A stretch of DNA of 64,000 nt, from positions 110,845 through 174,844 of the forward strand of contig VXAU01000943.1 of assembly GCA_013399695.1 (NCBI GenBank), given 5' to 3'. How positions within the stretch are numbered: the stretch's first letter is position 1; each line of letters opens with the position of its first letter. The position numbers and the translations under genes were made by a program. This DNA comes from Formicarius rufipectus. Taxonomy: Eukaryota > Chordata > Aves > Passeriformes > Formicariidae. Below, piece by piece: positions 61,801 through 64,000 of this stretch. Below the pieces are notes generated by a model that saw only the letters and a list, made by a program, of their open reading frames with translations, searched no databases and had not been told where the DNA came from.

Positions 61801-62704
61801 TCTGAGATTGAGATGAGAATTTATTAAGATTGGAACTGATTTCATCTACCTGGGTGGAGTTTCTGTATTAAGGTGTGCTGCAACCAGAGCAGATACTGCC
61901 ATTGGAAGAAGGTAATTCTTTCTGTTTTCCTCTTGTCACTGAGCGGTGAGCAAACAGTGGAATTCATATTCTGAGCCCAAAAGTCTTTATTAAACAAACT
62001 GTTATCACCTCTCTTTCCATTGATCAGATGGCTTTTCACTTAGCACAGTGCATCAGTGTTGAAAAGTGGCAAAGTGATTTTGGGTTCTTTTATTGTCAGT
62101 CTGTGACTTCATGGGAAACATATTCAAACTTTAAGTGTGAAGAGAAATATTAGACAATTTTACCATCACCATACCGTACTTAAGAGAATGGGATTTATAC
62201 CATATACCTACTAACCTGTGAAGTAGTAAACTACTGCTACTATTAATTTCTATTATATTCTCATCTTCCTTCTCTTTACATTGTACAAGTACGAGCAAAG
62301 ACTGTAAGTAATTTGTTTTGTTGCCTTCAATTTGTGTATCATTGTCTTTCAACTCATTTCCAGTAATGACTAAGTTTGGGTTCTGGCCTATTTTTCCTGT
62401 AGCTAAAGTTGCAGAAAATACACACTGTGGTTTCCCTATTCAGAATTTTTGAGGTGAAACTAGGACAGATTACTTATTACCTGTTCTACAGAAGGGAGGT
62501 CCTCCTACCATAGGCTGGTAAATTTTACCCAATGAAGTCTCTTTCTGAGCTGTTAATTTGCTTACTGTAATTTTGTTATTAGAGAAGTTTCCCTGGGGCC
62601 TTAACTCTTAAGGCTCCGATGTTTTACCAGTTTTAGTTATTCATAGTTTGAGTTAACTTTTTTGCTGGCAAAAGCTTTATAGTTTGACTATTGATGGACA
62701 ACGA

Positions 62705-63222
62705 TCTTCTACTAATCTTCTCCTGGGTGTGGGATTAATTTTCCTCATAGTAGCTTGTGTTGTGCTGTGTCTGAGATTTGTGACTGAAGCAGTGTTGGCT
62801 TCTACTGAGCAGTGCCTGCACAGCGACATGGCCATCTCTGTTTCTCTCTCTGCCTCTCCTTGAACTCCTGACCTAAAGTGACCAAAGAGATTCCAAACCA
62901 TGCAGTAGAACTGGATTAAGAACAACCGAGGCCATTGCTCAGAGAGTGGACATTGGTCTGTTGGTGGGAAGTAGTCAGTGATTGCCTCTTGCCCCAGTTG
63001 GGGTTTTCTTTGCCTTGTGGGTTTCTTTTTTCCCTTTGTTTTGATTCACTTGGAGGTTAGTTTACTAATTTGTTTTTCTTCATACTTACTGAGTTTTCTT
63101 TATGTTAACTCACATTTTTTTACTTGGTTTTGTCCTTCCTTTTCTCTCCCCCCTCATGCTGGGGAAGTGTGAGCAAGCAACTGGATGGAAGCTTAGGTGC
63201 TGTTTGGGGTTAACGCCCCACA
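62705..63222 (+). mobile_element. Avian ERVL-like solo LTR, near full length
   Basis: About 518 bp in plus orientation. The 5' part has ATTAATTTTCCTCATAGTAGC (from 62,734), GAAGCAGTGTTGGC and GAGCAGTGCCTGCACAG. The centre has CCTGACCTAAAGTGACCAAAGAGATTCC-like sequence, and the later part has GTGGGAAGTAGTCAGTGATTGCC, GAGTTTTCTTTATG, TTCTCTCCCCCCTC, GTGAGCAAGCAA (63,169-63,180) and a terminus GGGGTTAACGCCCCACA. Its 5' block matches the minus-strand copy at 15.1 kb, and its 3' block matches the copies at 13.5 and 48.7 kb. The extreme 5' end is diverged, so the start is approximate. No internal viral sequence is attached. Confidence 0.87.
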
Positions 63223-64000
63223 CTGTTCCTCAGACACTGGGTATAAAAGATGTTCATAGGGTCATAATCTGGAAAATCTGTCCATTTGTCTCTTCCTTTG
63301 AGAACAGTTGATCCTGCAATCATATTTAATAATGAAGCATATCTTTGGTTATTTGGTGGTGTCCTTCATCTAACTCGTTAAGGTGGCTAATACATTTGCC
63401 TTGTATTATGGTCATTTGTTTGAATAAATGTCATCATTATATTGATTAATGTCCTGCCTTTCATAAAACCCATAAAATTTCCTGTCTAAATTTTCAGTGT
63501 CCTATCTTCAGTGATGCAGAGCTACTATTTTTCATATTCAATACACTGAAAATCAGTTTGGAAAAAGGGCTAGAGGAATGGGACAAACTCTTAAAGGATT
63601 TTGTTCTTTCTTATGGGATGTTGAAATAAGGCTAAAATATTATGTAAGAATATAGACAGCTGGGAAGCAGAGGTTTTCCCTTGTTCCATGGTGGAATCAT
63701 TGTAGAACATCCACAAAACCCAGCATATCCAAGGACAGATTTCAGCAGACTTGAGCTAGAGTGAAGATGTAGGCCCAGAATGATGGATGTGAGCTTTGTG
63801 CATAGTTCCTCAATCTGTCTGTGGTACTCTCTGCTGAGCATACCTGACAAGCCTTAATGTGAGAGCTACGAAGCCTAATGTGCCTTTTTGGTCCAGCTCT
63901 CTGGCCTTTTTACAGAATAGGCAGCTCTGGAGTTCAGTATCAGTAAGACTGAAACTACCATAATCCAGCAAGGAGGAGAAAAAAAAACAACTCCAAACTT
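63223..64000. other. Non-coding stretch to the window end, no gene seen
   Basis: No supported gene or repeat. The 72-codon minus-strand frame at 63,632-63,850 has no recognised motif. Confidence 0.55.

Larger units (their letters stand above)
57608..62704. other. AT-rich non-coding stretch, no gene seen
   Basis: About 5.1 kb. It contains a poly-A run at 57,947-57,972, a poly-T near 58,307-58,319, an 18-bp palindrome at 58,809-58,826, a G/T and poly-T patch near 60,597-60,622 and a poly-T near 61,458-61,474. A 140-codon ATG frame on the plus strand at 59,774-60,196 has no signal peptide, domain or motif I recognise, so it is not called as a gene. Confidence 0.5.

Noticed and set aside
1..64000. 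CRISPR array, operon or bacterial defence system
   Set aside because: The window has vertebrate composition with LINE and LTR remnants. The only tandem array has no spacers, and there are no dense prokaryotic genes.

Overview
This is vertebrate nuclear DNA, almost certainly from a bird. The window is AT-rich and single-copy in appearance, and I find no convincing protein-coding exon, tRNA or rRNA. The taxonomic call rests on the repeats. There are three CR1 LINE fragments with the reverse-transcriptase region or 3'-end sequence typical of avian CR1. There are also four copies of one LTR family that I recognise as an avian endogenous-retrovirus (ERVL-like) solo-LTR type. No mammalian-style SINE was seen. 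I cannot name the species or locus.

Layout. 1-11,400 is featureless AT-rich DNA with short G/T- or A/C-rich low-complexity tracts. 11,400-15,200 is an accessory island: a G/T tract, a GC-richer unidentified block, a truncated plus-strand LTR (about 13,325-13,583) and a compact minus-strand solo LTR (14,887-15,167). 17,110-17,730 is a decayed minus-strand CR1 that still shows RT motifs. 23,323-24,071 is the most striking object: a 20-bp tandem array of 36 uninterrupted identical units, followed on its right by an imperfect inverted repeat. 31,465-32,090 is a second minus-strand CR1 that includes its 3' end. 48,230-49,193 holds a near-complete plus-strand LTR and then a plus-strand CR1 3' fragment. 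62,705-63,222 is a fourth LTR copy. The rest is non-coding sequence with homopolymers, AT-rich palindromes and many G/T tracts.

The long open frames at 23.2-24.3 kb are artefacts. The repeat unit contains only G and T, so no stop codon can occur on either strand. The plus strand looks T- and G-enriched by eye, with more poly-T than poly-A runs and more G/T than A/C tracts. That is the usual bias of an intron transcribed left to right, so the window may be intronic in a large plus-strand gene. This is inference only. Two single-base ambiguities (N at 21,088 and 33,547) lie in A-rich runs and mark uncertain sequence.
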